DNA from: Bradyrhizobium diazoefficiens
GTDB lineage: Bacteria; Pseudomonadota; Alphaproteobacteria; Rhizobiales; Xanthobacteraceae
DNA length: 54,807 bases
Assembly: GCF_018129965.1 (NCBI RefSeq)
Contig: NZ_JAFCKW010000036.1
Location: forward strand, 1 to 54,807
Reading direction: 5' to 3'
Of the stretch, positions 46,802-54,558 are shown piece after piece. The position numbers and the translations under genes are program-made. Under the pieces are notes generated by a model that was not told where the DNA came from, did not search any database, and saw nothing but the letters and a program-made list of their open reading frames with translations. Position 1 is the first letter of the stretch, and each line of letters opens with the position of its first letter.

Positions 46802-47425
46802 ATGACTTTGAGAATTTCGGGAAAGAGCATCAGCGTCGGCGAGGCCCTGCGCGGCCGCGTGGCTGACCGCACCGAGGAGGTGCTTCGCAAATATTACGAC
46901 GGCAATTATTCCGGCCACATCACGCTGAGCAAGGACGGTTTCGGCTTCCGCACCGACTGTGCGCTGCATCTGGATTCCGGCATTTCGCTGGAGGCCGATT
47001 CGAACGCGCCGGACGCCTATGCCAGCGCCGATCAGGCGCTGCTGATGATCGAGAAGCGGCTCAAGCGCTACAAGAGCCGGCTCAAGGACCGCTCGGCCCG
47101 CAAGGCCCATGTCGCCTCCGCGGCGCTGGCCGCCCTGGACGCCACGGCCTACGTGCTGGAGGCCCCGGCCGAGGGGGATGACGAGGACGAGATCACCGGC
47201 TACAGCCCGGTCATCATCGCCGAGGCCACCACGGCGCTGAAGCAGATGTCGGTCAGCGAGGCGGTTATGGAACTCGATCTCAGCGGGGCGCCCTGCCTGG
47301 TCTTCCAGCATGGCTCCAGCGGCCGGGTGAACATCATTTATCGCCGCGCCGACGGCAATGTCGGCTGGATCGACCCGCCGGGCGCCAATCCCGACGGCAA
47401 GATGGACGGCAAGCCGGGTCGTTAA
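46802..47425 (+). CDS. hpf: Ribosome hibernation-promoting factor, long form
   Basis: HPF binds the 30S decoding site and promotes 100S dimers in stationary phase. The N-terminal domain (MTLRISGKSISVGEALRGRVADRTEEVLRKYYDGNYSGHITL) is joined by a variable linker to the C-terminal dimerisation domain (MSVSEAVMELDLSGAPCLVFQHGSSGRVNIIYRRADGNVGWIDP). At 207 residues it is the long form, which dimerises ribosomes without a separate RMF. It lies 84 bp after rpoN. A sigma54 promoter follows its stop. Confidence 0.95.
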   Translation: MTLRISGKSISVGEALRGRVADRTEEVLRKYYDGNYSGHITLSKDGFGFRTDCALHLDSGISLEADSNAPDAYASADQALLMIEKRLKRYKSRLKDRSARKAHVASAALAALDATAYVLEAPAEGDDEDEITGYSPVIIAEATTALKQMSVSEAVMELDLSGAPCLVFQHGSSGRVNIIYRRADGNVGWIDPPGANPDGKMDGKPGR

Positions 47426-47490
47426 GACCCGGTCGGCCCGTACGATCCGCAGCCCTTAATTATGACCGTGGCAAAGCCGCACGCGGGAGT

Positions 47491-47505
47491 TGGCACCGGG
47501 ATTGC
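47491..47505 (+). promoter_or_regulatory. Sigma54 (RpoN) promoter of ptsN
   Basis: TGGCACCGGGATTGC matches the -24/-12 consensus TGGCACG-N4-TTGC with the invariant GG and GC ten bases apart. It lies 139 bp upstream of ptsN and between hpf and ptsN. The transcript would start near 47517, with a leader of about 125 nt. No upstream activator site was identified. Confidence 0.8.
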
Positions 47506-47643
47506 GTTGGAGTAGAAGCGCCCCACATCAGGATCGGGGCTAAGTCCCCTTTCTGCTTCACCTTCTTGACGCCGGCCCGGCGTGGTTCTGACCAAGCCGG
47601 CCAATTCGGAACCTGACGGTTTAATTCACCTCGGAAACCATCC

Positions 47644-48105
47644 ATGCCGATTACCGATCTGGTCGCGCCCGAGGCGATTCTCCCGGCATTGAAGGTCAAC
47701 AGCAAGAAGCAGGCGCTCCAGGAACTGGCGGCCAAGGCTGCGCAGCTGACCGGGCAGAATGAGCGCTCCGTGTTCGAGGTGCTGCTGCAGCGTGAGAAGC
47801 TCGGCACAACGGCCGTCGGTTACGGCGTCGCCATTCCCCACGGCAAGCTGCCCAAGCTGGAAAAGATCTTCGGCCTGTTCGCGCGGCTCGATCGCCCGAT
47901 CGATTTCGAGGCGATGGACGGCCAGCCGGTCGATCTCGTCTTCCTGCTGCTCGCCCCCGAAGGCGCCGGTGCCGACCACCTCAAGGCCCTCGCCCGCATC
48001 GCCCGCCTCTTGCGCGACCAGGACATCGCCAAGAAACTCCGCGCCTCCCGCGATGCCCAGGCGATCTATTCGGTGCTGGCGCTGCCGCCGGCGACGGCGG
48101 CGTAA
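47644..48105 (+). CDS. ptsN: Nitrogen PTS enzyme IIA (EIIA-Ntr)
   Basis: PtsN is the phospho-acceptor end of the nitrogen PTS, which regulates K+ transport and other processes according to nitrogen and carbon state. The phosphorylated histidine is H66 in GVAIPHGKLP. The 153-residue length is normal. Being downstream of rpoN and hpf is the classic order; the sigma54 promoter in front suggests RpoN controls it directly. The nearest ribosome-binding site is weak (GGAAACC). Confidence 0.96.
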   Translation: MPITDLVAPEAILPALKVNSKKQALQELAAKAAQLTGQNERSVFEVLLQREKLGTTAVGYGVAIPHGKLPKLEKIFGLFARLDRPIDFEAMDGQPVDLVFLLLAPEGAGADHLKALARIARLLRDQDIAKKLRASRDAQAIYSVLALPPATAA

Positions 48106-48170
48106 AGTTAAAACCAATCCTTCACTTCGCGAGGTTCGCGACCTCGCTCCTGAGTCGCTGAACTCTCAGC

Positions 48171-48298
48171 GTCGTCATGGCCGGGCTTGACCCGGCCATC
48201 CACGCCTCAAGTGCGGTACCAAGACCGTGGATGCTTGGGCCTTCGCCTCGCCGAAGCGGCTTCGGTCGCGCAGGCGGGACAAGCCCGGGCATGACGAC
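48171..48298. repeat. Palindromic element, family with 35486 and 50135
   Basis: GTCGTCATGGCCGGGCTTG on the left and CAAGCCCGGGCATGACGAC on the right are complementary apart from one base. The centre has a CGAAGCGGCTTCG hairpin. A separate small hairpin (GCGAGGT/ACCTCGC) lies at 48129-48147 after ptsN. Confidence 0.85.
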
Positions 48299-48320
48299 AA
48301 ATTTGTGAAAGCGCGCTTCG

Positions 48321-48815
48321 CTATAGCTTGGAAATTGCTTCGAGCGTCACGGGTAGCCGCATGAGCGCCTCTTTGCCGTGACGGTAGAACTGGTGCGTCC
48401 ACGGATCGAACACTGCCACGCGCGCTTCGACGAATTCGTCGATATCGCGTGTTACCACGACCAGATCATGCAATGCGGCGATGGCGGCGATGAACAAATC
48501 TGGCTGTCCAAACGTGTGGCGTCGCTTGCGGCCCTCGACGATCATCGTTTTCCACCGCACGATCACATCTTCGGTGATGGAAAGAACTCGGCCCGCGAAC
48601 AGCGGCCGAAGCGAATTGTCCAACCAGGATTGAAGGTCTGCGCGCCTGGCGGGGTCCGCCAGTTGTTCGATGCCATAGACGATTTCAGCGAACGTGACCT
48701 CCGTGACATACAGATCCTCGCCGCTTTGAGCAGCGACAAAATTCGCGACATCGGGATTTGGCTTGGGCCTGCGTAGCTCCGAAACCACGTTGGTATCGAG
48801 CAGCCATGCTCTCAA
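48321..48815 (-). CDS. VapC-like PIN-domain toxin
   Basis: The 164-residue protein has the PIN ribonuclease fold: D7 in AWLLDTNVVSELRR, the second acidic residue in VTEVTFAEIVYGIEQL, and the third in PDLFIAAIAALHDLVVVTRDIDEF. These four acidic positions coordinate Mg2+ in VapC, which cuts tRNA or rRNA. It overlaps its antitoxin by ATGA. It appears intact. It is longer than many VapC proteins by a C-terminal tail. Confidence 0.9.
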   Translation of the reverse strand: MRAWLLDTNVVSELRRPKPNPDVANFVAAQSGEDLYVTEVTFAEIVYGIEQLADPARRADLQSWLDNSLRPLFAGRVLSITEDVIVRWKTMIVEGRKRRHTFGQPDLFIAAIAALHDLVVVTRDIDEFVEARVAVFDPWTHQFYRHGKEALMRLPVTLEAISKL

Positions 48816-49105
48816 AGCTCGACGTCCCTAACCTTGGATTTGATCGTCAGCCGTTCGAATTCCAGATCTCCCAACGGGGATTTGGCAAGGGCCTTGACGA
48901 TATCGCGGCCGCTCATCGGCCGCTGGAGGCGGTCGAATTCCTCCGCTCCGATGATGACCGCAGCGTCTTTGCCGTGCAGTGTGACGCGCTGTGGTCCGGC
49001 GCGCTGCGCCTCTCTGACAATCTGGCTCAGGTGAGTCTTCGCATCCTGAAGGCTCCATCGGCCGGATTGTAAGCCCTTCTTCGAAGAGTAGCGCTTTGTT
49101 GTCAT
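48812..49105 (-). CDS. Phd/YefM-type antitoxin for the PIN toxin
   Basis: The 97-residue protein has the Phd/YefM pattern (SGRWSLQDAKTHLSQIVREAQRAGPQRVTLHGKDAAVIIGAEEFDRL), with a DNA-binding N-terminus and a toxin-wrapping tail. It lies directly upstream of the PIN toxin and overlaps it by 4 bp, the usual arrangement. Together they form a VapBC-type module. The MTTKRYSSKKG start is basic. It has no clear promoter palindrome. Confidence 0.88.
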   Translation of the reverse strand: MTTKRYSSKKGLQSGRWSLQDAKTHLSQIVREAQRAGPQRVTLHGKDAAVIIGAEEFDRLQRPMSGRDIVKALAKSPLGDLEFERLTIKSKVRDVEL

Positions 49106-49162
49106 GATCGTCTTTCTGGTCGGATCAACCAGATTTTAGAGTATCCGAATTTGTCCGTCAAA

Positions 49163-49198
49163 GCAAAACGGGCACGCCTTCCTTCGAAGACATGCCCG
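49163..49198 (-). terminator. Rho-independent terminator after the hsp20-DUF1150 unit
   Basis: On the minus strand CGGGCA and TGCCCG (49193-49198 with 49069-type positions 49169-49174) enclose a TTC/GAA inner stem, and TTTTGCTTTG follows. It lies about 32 bp beyond the DUF1150 stop. It should end the heat-shock transcript before the antitoxin gene. Confidence 0.75.
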
Positions 49199-49229
49199 CC
49201 AAAACTCTCTTCGTGCGACTTGCTTGCGC

Positions 49230-49502
49230 TCAGTGCACGCTCACCGCCTGCAGCTCGTTGCTCCAGGCGTTGGCCACTGCGGCTTCGCGGCTGTCGGTCA
49301 GCATGATCGGCGTGCCGTCGGCGGCGTGGAGCGCGAACAGCTTGAGGCCCGGCGCGATTTTCGGGGCTTCGGGAAACAGGCCCGGAACGTCTTCGGAGCG
49401 GATCTGCTTCACATAGGCGATGTGACCTTCGCCGAGGGTCGCCAGCGTCTCCGGGGAGACGTTCTGGGCTTCGTAATCGAACGCAACGTGACCTTCACTC
49501 AT
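49230..49502 (-). CDS. DUF1150 protein downstream of hsp20
   Basis: The 90-residue protein matches DUF1150 (VSPETLATLGEGHIAYVKQIRSEDV ... LKLFALHAADGTPIMLTDSREAAVANAWSNEL). Its function is unknown. It lies 51 bp after hsp20 with a terminator behind it, so the two genes form one heat-regulated transcript. The pairing of DUF1150 with a small heat shock gene recurs in Rhizobiales and suggests a stress or chaperone link. Confidence 0.9.
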   Translation of the reverse strand: MSEGHVAFDYEAQNVSPETLATLGEGHIAYVKQIRSEDVPGLFPEAPKIAPGLKLFALHAADGTPIMLTDSREAAVANAWSNELQAVSVH

Positions 49503-49553
49503 GGTCTCGACTCCTTCACAGAAACTAAGCGGTCGAGTCCGCTACTCGTTCCA

Positions 49554-49979
49554 TTATTCGTGCTCATTGATAGCGATTGTCTTAACGATCCTCTCCGGTT
49601 CCGGCCGGGCCAGATCGATCGACAGCAGCCCGTTCTTCAAATCCGCACCCAGCACGAGCATCCCCTCCGCCAGCACGAAGGTGCGCTGGAAGTGGCGCGC
49701 GGCGATGCCGCGATGGATGTATTGCCGGGTCTTGTCGTCCTGCTGACGCCCGCGAATGACGAGCTGGTTTTCCTCAATGGTCACATCGAGTTGGTCGCGG
49801 GTGAAGCCAGCGACCGCCAGCGTGATTCGTAAGCGCTCGGGCTGGCCGTCCGCCTGGCCGCACCGCTCGATATTGTAGGGCGGATAGCCGTCGGCGCCTT
49901 TGACGACGCGGTCGAGCACGCGCTCGATCTCGTCGAAGCCCAGAAGGAACGGACTGGATAACGTGGGAACACGAGACAT
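49554..49979 (-). CDS. Small heat shock protein Hsp20
   Basis: The 141-residue protein is an alpha-crystallin-type chaperone: N-terminal PFLLGFDEIERVLDRV, the alpha-crystallin domain (about 38-125, PPYNIERCGQADGQPERLRITLAVAGFTRDQLDVTIEENQLVIRGRQ) and a tail after DLARPEP. The usual RxFxL-type segment appears as RHFQRTFVLAEG. It binds unfolding proteins without ATP. A ROSE-like hairpin hides its ribosome-binding site, and a sigma32 promoter lies upstream, giving two layers of heat control. Confidence 0.93.
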   Translation of the reverse strand: MSRVPTLSSPFLLGFDEIERVLDRVVKGADGYPPYNIERCGQADGQPERLRITLAVAGFTRDQLDVTIEENQLVIRGRQQDDKTRQYIHRGIAARHFQRTFVLAEGMLVLGADLKNGLLSIDLARPEPERIVKTIAINEHE

Positions 49980-49986
49980 AGTTTAC

Positions 49987-50010
49987 AAAGTCCTCGCGGA
50001 AAGCGACTTT
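49987..50010 (-). ncRNA. ROSE-type RNA thermometer of hsp20
   Basis: On the minus strand AAAG-TCGCT-TTCCGCG-AGGA-CTTT forms a hairpin in which UCGCU pairs with the AGGA Shine-Dalgarno sequence, leaving a bulged G, the defining U(U/C)GCU feature of ROSE elements. It ends 8 bases before the hsp20 ATG. Heat would open it and free the ribosome site. The upstream part of the leader (to about 50045) could form the other helices. Confidence 0.85.
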
Positions 50011-50049
50011 GGTGTTTCGGGGCCCGATCCAGGCACCCCTTGGTCAGCA

Positions 50050-50077
50050 ATATGGTCATATCCGCGTGGGGTTCAAG
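50050..50077 (-). promoter_or_regulatory. Sigma32 (RpoH) promoter of hsp20
   Basis: On the minus strand CTTGAAC (50071-50077) and ACCATAT (50050-50056) are separated by 14 bp, close to the RpoH consensus CTTGAAA-N14-CCCATNT. Transcription would begin near 50042, giving a leader of about 62 nt that contains the ROSE hairpin. Confidence 0.8.
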
Positions 50078-50134
50078 GACCTGGCCGGGGCTGTGGATTC
50101 GCCGTCATCGCCGACGTCACACAGATGCTTCCCC

Positions 50135-50223
50135 CGTCGTCATGGCCGGGCTTGTCCCGGCCATCGACGACCTTTAACGCGCGGCATAAGAACGCGGATG
50201 CCCGGGACAAGCCCGGCATGACG
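50135..50223. repeat. Palindromic element, family with 35486 and 48171
   Basis: CGTCATGGCCGGGCTTGTCC on the left pairs with GGACAAGCCCGGCATGACG on the right with one base missing. It lies in the gap between ugpC and hsp20, 58 bp upstream of the hsp20 promoter. Confidence 0.85.
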
Positions 50224-50248
50224 AACGCGCCGACCGATTTAGTCCAAT

Positions 50249-50288
50249 GAAAACAGACCCCCCTTCTACTGTGCATGGGGTTGTTTTC
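50249..50288 (-). terminator. Candidate terminator downstream of ugpC
   Basis: On the minus strand GAAAACAACCCC and GGGGGGTCTGTTTTC form an imperfect stem, with a U-containing 3' arm. It lies 12 bp beyond the ugpC stop. Confidence 0.55.
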
Positions 50289-50299
50289 GAATTTTGTGA

Positions 50300-51385
50300 T
50301 CAGGCCTCGATCCGCGTCCGCCCATCACCGCTGAAAAGGTGCAGCTTGGTGCGGACCGCCGCGACGCGGATCTTGGCGCCGATCGCGGGGGCCTCGGTGC
50401 CGGGGACGCGGACGATGACCTCGCCGGGCGGCAGCTCGCCCGGATTGGCAGCGATGCGCTGCGCGTCCTGGGCGCGCGAGCCGTAGATGAAGGTTTCGGC
50501 GCCGACGCGCTCGATCGCTTCCACGGTGAGCGGCAATGCCACGCCGCCGGCGGGCGTCTGGTCGGTGATGACGAAATCCTCCGGGCGGATGCCGAGGATG
50601 CCGGCATCCGTCGCGCTGCCGCCGAGCTGCGATTTGATCTCGTCGGAACCTATCGACATCAGGTTCATCGGCGGAGCCCCGATGAAGGAGGCGACGAAGG
50701 TGGTCGCCGGCTTCTCGTAGATCGCCAGGGGATTGCCGACCTGCTCGACCTGGCCGCCGTTCATCACCACCAGAATGTCGGCGAGCGTCATCGCCTCGAG
50801 CTGGTCGTGGGTGACGTAGATCGACGTCGTTTTCAGCCGGCGCTGCAATTTGCGGATCTCGACGCGCATCGCGATGCGCAGCTTGGCGTCGAGGTTGGAC
50901 AGCGGTTCGTCGAACAGGAACACTTTCGGCTGGCGCACGATGGCGCGGCCCATGGCCACGCGCTGGCGCTGGCCGCCGGAGAGCTGGCGCGGCTTGCGCT
51001 CCAGCATCGCGCCGAGCTCGAGCACGCGCGCGGCTTCGTCGACCCGGGTCTTGACCTCGGCCTCGGCCATGCCGCGGTTGCGCAGGCCGTAGGCCATGTT
51101 GTTGTAGACGCTCATATGCGGATAGAGCGCGTAGTTCTGGAACACCATCGCGATGTCGCGATCGGCGGGCTCGATCTGGTTGACCACGCGGCCGCCGATG
51201 TCAATCTCGCCGCCGGTGACGGTCTCGAGCCCCGCGACCATACGCAGCAGCGTGGACTTGCCGCAGCCGGAGGGGCCGACCAGCACGCAGAACTGTCCGT
51301 CGGCGACGTCGACATTGACGCCCTTGATGGCCTCGAAGCCGCCTTGATAGGTCTTGCGGACGTTGCGCAGGGTGACGTTAGCCAT
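50300..51385 (-). CDS. ugpC: sn-glycerol-3-phosphate ABC transporter ATPase UgpC
   Basis: UgpC hydrolyses ATP for the glycerol-3-phosphate importer. Walker A G37-P-S-G-C-G-K-S-T45, the Q-loop, LSGGQRQRVAMGRA, Walker B FLFDEPLSNLDA and the H-loop THDQLEAM are complete, and a TOBE/OB domain follows. The length (361 aa) matches UgpC/MalK-type ATPases. It is the last gene of ugpBAEC, 10 bp after ugpE. UgpC of this type may serve more than one permease. Confidence 0.95.
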   Translation of the reverse strand: MANVTLRNVRKTYQGGFEAIKGVNVDVADGQFCVLVGPSGCGKSTLLRMVAGLETVTGGEIDIGGRVVNQIEPADRDIAMVFQNYALYPHMSVYNNMAYGLRNRGMAEAEVKTRVDEAARVLELGAMLERKPRQLSGGQRQRVAMGRAIVRQPKVFLFDEPLSNLDAKLRIAMRVEIRKLQRRLKTTSIYVTHDQLEAMTLADILVVMNGGQVEQVGNPLAIYEKPATTFVASFIGAPPMNLMSIGSDEIKSQLGGSATDAGILGIRPEDFVITDQTPAGGVALPLTVEAIERVGAETFIYGSRAQDAQRIAANPGELPPGEVIVRVPGTEAPAIGAKIRVAAVRTKLHLFSGDGRTRIEA

Positions 51386-51395
51386 CGGAACTCAC

Positions 51396-52244
51396 TTACT
51401 TCTCGGTCTCGACCAGGCCGCGGACGAACAGCTTCTGCATGACGACGACGACGAACACCGGCGGCAGCATGGCCAGCACGGCGGTCGCCATCACGATCGG
51501 CCATTCGGTCAGCGCGTCGGTGGTGGTGATCATCTTGCGGATGCCGACCTGGATGGTCTGCATGTCGTCGCGCGTGGTGATGAGCAGCGGCCAGAGATAT
51601 TGATTCCAGCCGAGGATGAAGAGGATCACGAACAGCGCCGCCATGTTGGTGCGCGACAGCGGCAGCAGCGTATCCCAGAAGAAGCGCAAGGGGCCCGCGC
51701 CGTCGATGCGCGAGGCCTCCAGCAGCTCGTCCGGCACGGTCATGAAGAACTGGCGGAACAGCAGCGTCGCTGTGGCGGAGGCGATCAGCGGCAGCGCGAG
51801 GCCGGCATAGCTGTCGAGCATGTGCAAATCGGCGACGATCTTGTAGGTCGGATAGATGCGGACCTCGACCGGCAGCATCAGGGTGATGAAGATGATCCAG
51901 AAGATCGGCATCCGGAACGGAAAACGGAAATACACGATCGCATAGGCCGAGATGATCGAGATCGCGATCTTGCCGATCGCGATCGCCAGCGCCATCACCA
52001 GCGAGTTCAGCATCATGTTGCCGACGGGCTCACGGGTCGATCCGCTCGTGCCGACGAAGATGGTCTGGTAGTAGGTCTCGAGGAAATGCCCGCCCGGCAG
52101 CAGCGACATCTGCCCGTTGGCGATCAGCGCGTTGTCCTGCGTCGAGGCGATGACCGAGATGTAGACCGGAAACGCGACGATCGCGATGCCGATCCAGAGA
52201 ATGGCGTGGGCGATGTAGCGCCGAAAACCTTCTTCCTCGACCAT
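51396..52244 (-). CDS. ugpE: sn-glycerol-3-phosphate permease UgpE
   Basis: UgpE is one of two inner-membrane permease subunits. Six hydrophobic segments and the EAA loop (ELLEASRIDGAGPLRFFWDTLLPLSRTNMAAL) are seen; NQYLWPLLITTRDDMQTIQVGIRKM is typical of UgpE. The length is 282 aa. Its ATG overlaps the ugpA stop by one base (TGATG), a sign of coupling. Confidence 0.95.
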   Translation of the reverse strand: MVEEEGFRRYIAHAILWIGIAIVAFPVYISVIASTQDNALIANGQMSLLPGGHFLETYYQTIFVGTSGSTREPVGNMMLNSLVMALAIAIGKIAISIISAYAIVYFRFPFRMPIFWIIFITLMLPVEVRIYPTYKIVADLHMLDSYAGLALPLIASATATLLFRQFFMTVPDELLEASRIDGAGPLRFFWDTLLPLSRTNMAALFVILFILGWNQYLWPLLITTRDDMQTIQVGIRKMITTTDALTEWPIVMATAVLAMLPPVFVVVVMQKLFVRGLVETEK

Positions 52245-53125
52245 CAGTAGGTCACCTTGCGTTCGACGAAGCGGAACTGGATTCCCGTCAGCACGATGAC
52301 CAGGACCATCAGGATCACCGATTGCGCCGCCGAACTGCCGAGATTGCCGCCGAGCAGGCCGTCGGAATAGACCTTGTAGACCAGCGTCACGGTCGACGTG
52401 CCGGGGCCGCCGCGGGTCATGGTGTCGATGATGCCGAACGTGTCGAAGAAGGCGTAGACGATGTTGACGACCAGCAGGAAGAAGATGGTCGGCGACAGCA
52501 GCGGGAAGGTTACGGTCCAGAACCGCCGCATCGGCCGCGCACCGTCGATCGCGGCGGCCTCGAACACGCTCTTCGGAATCGCCTGCAGGCCGGCGAGGAA
52601 GAACAGGAAATTATAGGAGATTTGCTTCCAGGCGGCGGCGAGGATGATCAGGGCTGCGGCCTGGTCGCCGTCGAGCAGCGGATTCCAGTCGATGCCCATG
52701 GCGCGCAGATAGCGCGAGAGCACGCCGAGCGAGGGATGCAGCATGAAGATCCAGAGCACGCCGACGACGGGCGGGGCGACCGCATAGGGCCAGATCAGCA
52801 GCGTGCGGTAGAGCATCACGCCGCGCAGGGGCTTGTCCGCCATCACGGCGAGCAGCAGCGCAAGGGACAGTGACGAGCCGGCGATGGCGAGCGAGAACAG
52901 AAAGGTCCGCACGATCGCGGCGAAATAGGCAGGGTCCTTGAACAGCTCGATGTAATTCTCGAACCAGACGAAGGTGGTCGACAGGCCGAAGGCGTCCTGC
53001 AGCAGGAACGACTGGATCACCGCCTGCAGGGCCGGCCAGTAGAAGAAAATCAGGACGATCGCGAGCTGCGGCGCAACCAGCGCGTAAGGCAATAGTTTCG
53101 ATTGGAAAATGGCTTGCTTTTGCAT
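52244..53125 (-). CDS. ugpA: sn-glycerol-3-phosphate permease UgpA
   Basis: UgpA is the partner permease subunit. The start at 53125 (MQKQAIFQSKLLPYALVAPQ) gives 293 residues, as in E. coli (295). Six membrane segments and the EAA loop FEAAAIDGARPMRRFWTVTFPLLSPTIFFL are seen, and FDTFGIIDTMTRGGPGTSTVTLVYKVYSDGL is typical. It is 46 bp after ugpB. Confidence 0.95.
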   Translation of the reverse strand: MQKQAIFQSKLLPYALVAPQLAIVLIFFYWPALQAVIQSFLLQDAFGLSTTFVWFENYIELFKDPAYFAAIVRTFLFSLAIAGSSLSLALLLAVMADKPLRGVMLYRTLLIWPYAVAPPVVGVLWIFMLHPSLGVLSRYLRAMGIDWNPLLDGDQAAALIILAAAWKQISYNFLFFLAGLQAIPKSVFEAAAIDGARPMRRFWTVTFPLLSPTIFFLLVVNIVYAFFDTFGIIDTMTRGGPGTSTVTLVYKVYSDGLLGGNLGSSAAQSVILMVLVIVLTGIQFRFVERKVTY

Positions 53126-53171
53126 GATGTCCGAAGCGGCAGGCCGGCGCGCGGCCTGCCGCTTCAAAGCC

Positions 53172-54488
53172 TTATTTTACGGCGGTCTTTTCGAACTGAC
53201 GCAGCATGGTGTTGCCGCGCTCGACGGCGGCGTCCAGCGCCTGCTTGGCGGTCTTCTTGCCGGCCAGCGCCTGCTCGATCTCTTCCGACCAGACGTCACG
53301 CAGCTGCACCATGTTGCCAAGGCGCAGACCGCGCGAATTCTCGGTCGGCTCCTTGTTGGTCAGCTCGAGCAGCGGGGTCTCGAGATAGGGCTGATCCTTG
53401 TAGAAGCCCTCTTCCTTCGCCTTGGCGTAGGCCGCCTTGGTGATCGGCAGATAGCCCGAGGCCTTGTGGATGTAGACCTGGCGATCGGTGTCCGAAAGGA
53501 AGGTCAGGAACTTCGCGACTCCCTTATACTCGTCGGCCGACTTGCCGCCCATCACCCAGAGCGAAGCGCCGCCGATGATCGAGTTCTGCGGCGCGCCCTT
53601 GGCGTCCGGATAATACGGCATCGGGGCGGCGGTGAAGGCAAACTTGGCCTGCGCCTTGACGTTGCCGAAGAAGGCCGACGAGGTCAGGTAGATCGGGCAC
53701 TCGCCTGAGGTGAAGCGGCCTTCGCCGGTATTGGTGCGGCCGGCGTAGTCATAGGTCTTGTCCTTCTGCAGCTCGACGAGGTTCTCGAGATGCTTGACCT
53801 GGAGCGGACCGTTGAATTCGAGCACGGTGTCGAAGCCGTCGAGACCGTTGGCCTTGGTGGCGAGCGGGACGTTGTGCCAGGCAGAGAGCTGCTCGAGATT
53901 GACCCAGGTGATCCAGGAGCCCGAGAAGCCGCAGGTCGCGTGGCCGTTGGCGTGCAGCTTTTTCGCCGCGTCAAACACCTCGGGCCAGGTCTTGGGGATC
54001 TCGAGATTGACCTTCTTGAGCTCGTCGAGGTTCACCCACATCACCGTGGACGACGAGTTGAACGGGAACGACAGCATCTCGCCCTTCGAGGTCGAGTAAT
54101 AGCCGGTGATCGCGGGCAGATAGGCCTTGGGATCGAATTTCTCGCCAGCGTCCGCCATCAACTTGTAGACCGGCTTCACCGCGCCGGTCGCGGCCATCAT
54201 GGTGGCGGTGCCGACTTCGAACACCTGCATGATGTGCGGGGCGTTGCCGGCGCGGAACGCGGCGATGCCGGCGTTCATGGTGTCGGCATAATTGCCCTTG
54301 TAGGTCGGGATGACCTTGAAATCGCCCTGCGACGCATTGAAGTCGTTGGCGAGCTTGACGATGACGTCGTTGTTGGCGCCGGTCATCGCGTGCCACCACT
54401 GAATCTCGGTCACAGCCAGCGCCGGCGAAGCCGTCATGCCAACCAGGACTGCCACTGCGGCAGCCGCTCCAAAGTGTCGAAGAGCCAT
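53172..54488 (-). CDS. ugpB: sn-glycerol-3-phosphate-binding protein UgpB
   Basis: UgpB is the periplasmic binding protein that delivers glycerol-3-phosphate or glycerophosphodiesters. A signal peptide (about residues 1-25, ending SPALAV) is followed by EIQWWHAMTGANNDVIVKLANDFNASQ, with the usual UgpB pattern up to KTAKQALDAAVERGNTMLRQFEK. GGGAGG lies eight bases before the ATG at 54488; a TTG one codon upstream is not needed. It is the first gene of ugpBAEC, preceded by a Pho-box-like repeat. Confidence 0.96.
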   Translation of the reverse strand: MALRHFGAAAAVAVLVGMTASPALAVTEIQWWHAMTGANNDVIVKLANDFNASQGDFKVIPTYKGNYADTMNAGIAAFRAGNAPHIMQVFEVGTATMMAATGAVKPVYKLMADAGEKFDPKAYLPAITGYYSTSKGEMLSFPFNSSSTVMWVNLDELKKVNLEIPKTWPEVFDAAKKLHANGHATCGFSGSWITWVNLEQLSAWHNVPLATKANGLDGFDTVLEFNGPLQVKHLENLVELQKDKTYDYAGRTNTGEGRFTSGECPIYLTSSAFFGNVKAQAKFAFTAAPMPYYPDAKGAPQNSIIGGASLWVMGGKSADEYKGVAKFLTFLSDTDRQVYIHKASGYLPITKAAYAKAKEEGFYKDQPYLETPLLELTNKEPTENSRGLRLGNMVQLRDVWSEEIEQALAGKKTAKQALDAAVERGNTMLRQFEKTAVK

Positions 54489-54540
54489 CAAGTAAACCTC
54501 CCTTGGCCGTCAAAACGATCGCTTGCGCTAGCAGCGCCAT

Positions 54541-54558
54541 ATGACGTTCACATGACTG
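54541..54558 (-). promoter_or_regulatory. Candidate Pho box upstream of ugpB
   Basis: On the minus strand CAGTCAT-GTGA-ACGTCAT is a pair of 7-bp direct repeats spaced by 4 bases (11-bp period), close to the PhoB consensus CTGTCAT-N4-CTGTCAT; both repeats keep GTCAT. It lies 53 bp upstream of the ugpB start. It fits phosphate-starvation control of ugp genes. The rest of 54489-54807 has no gene that I can support. Confidence 0.7.
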
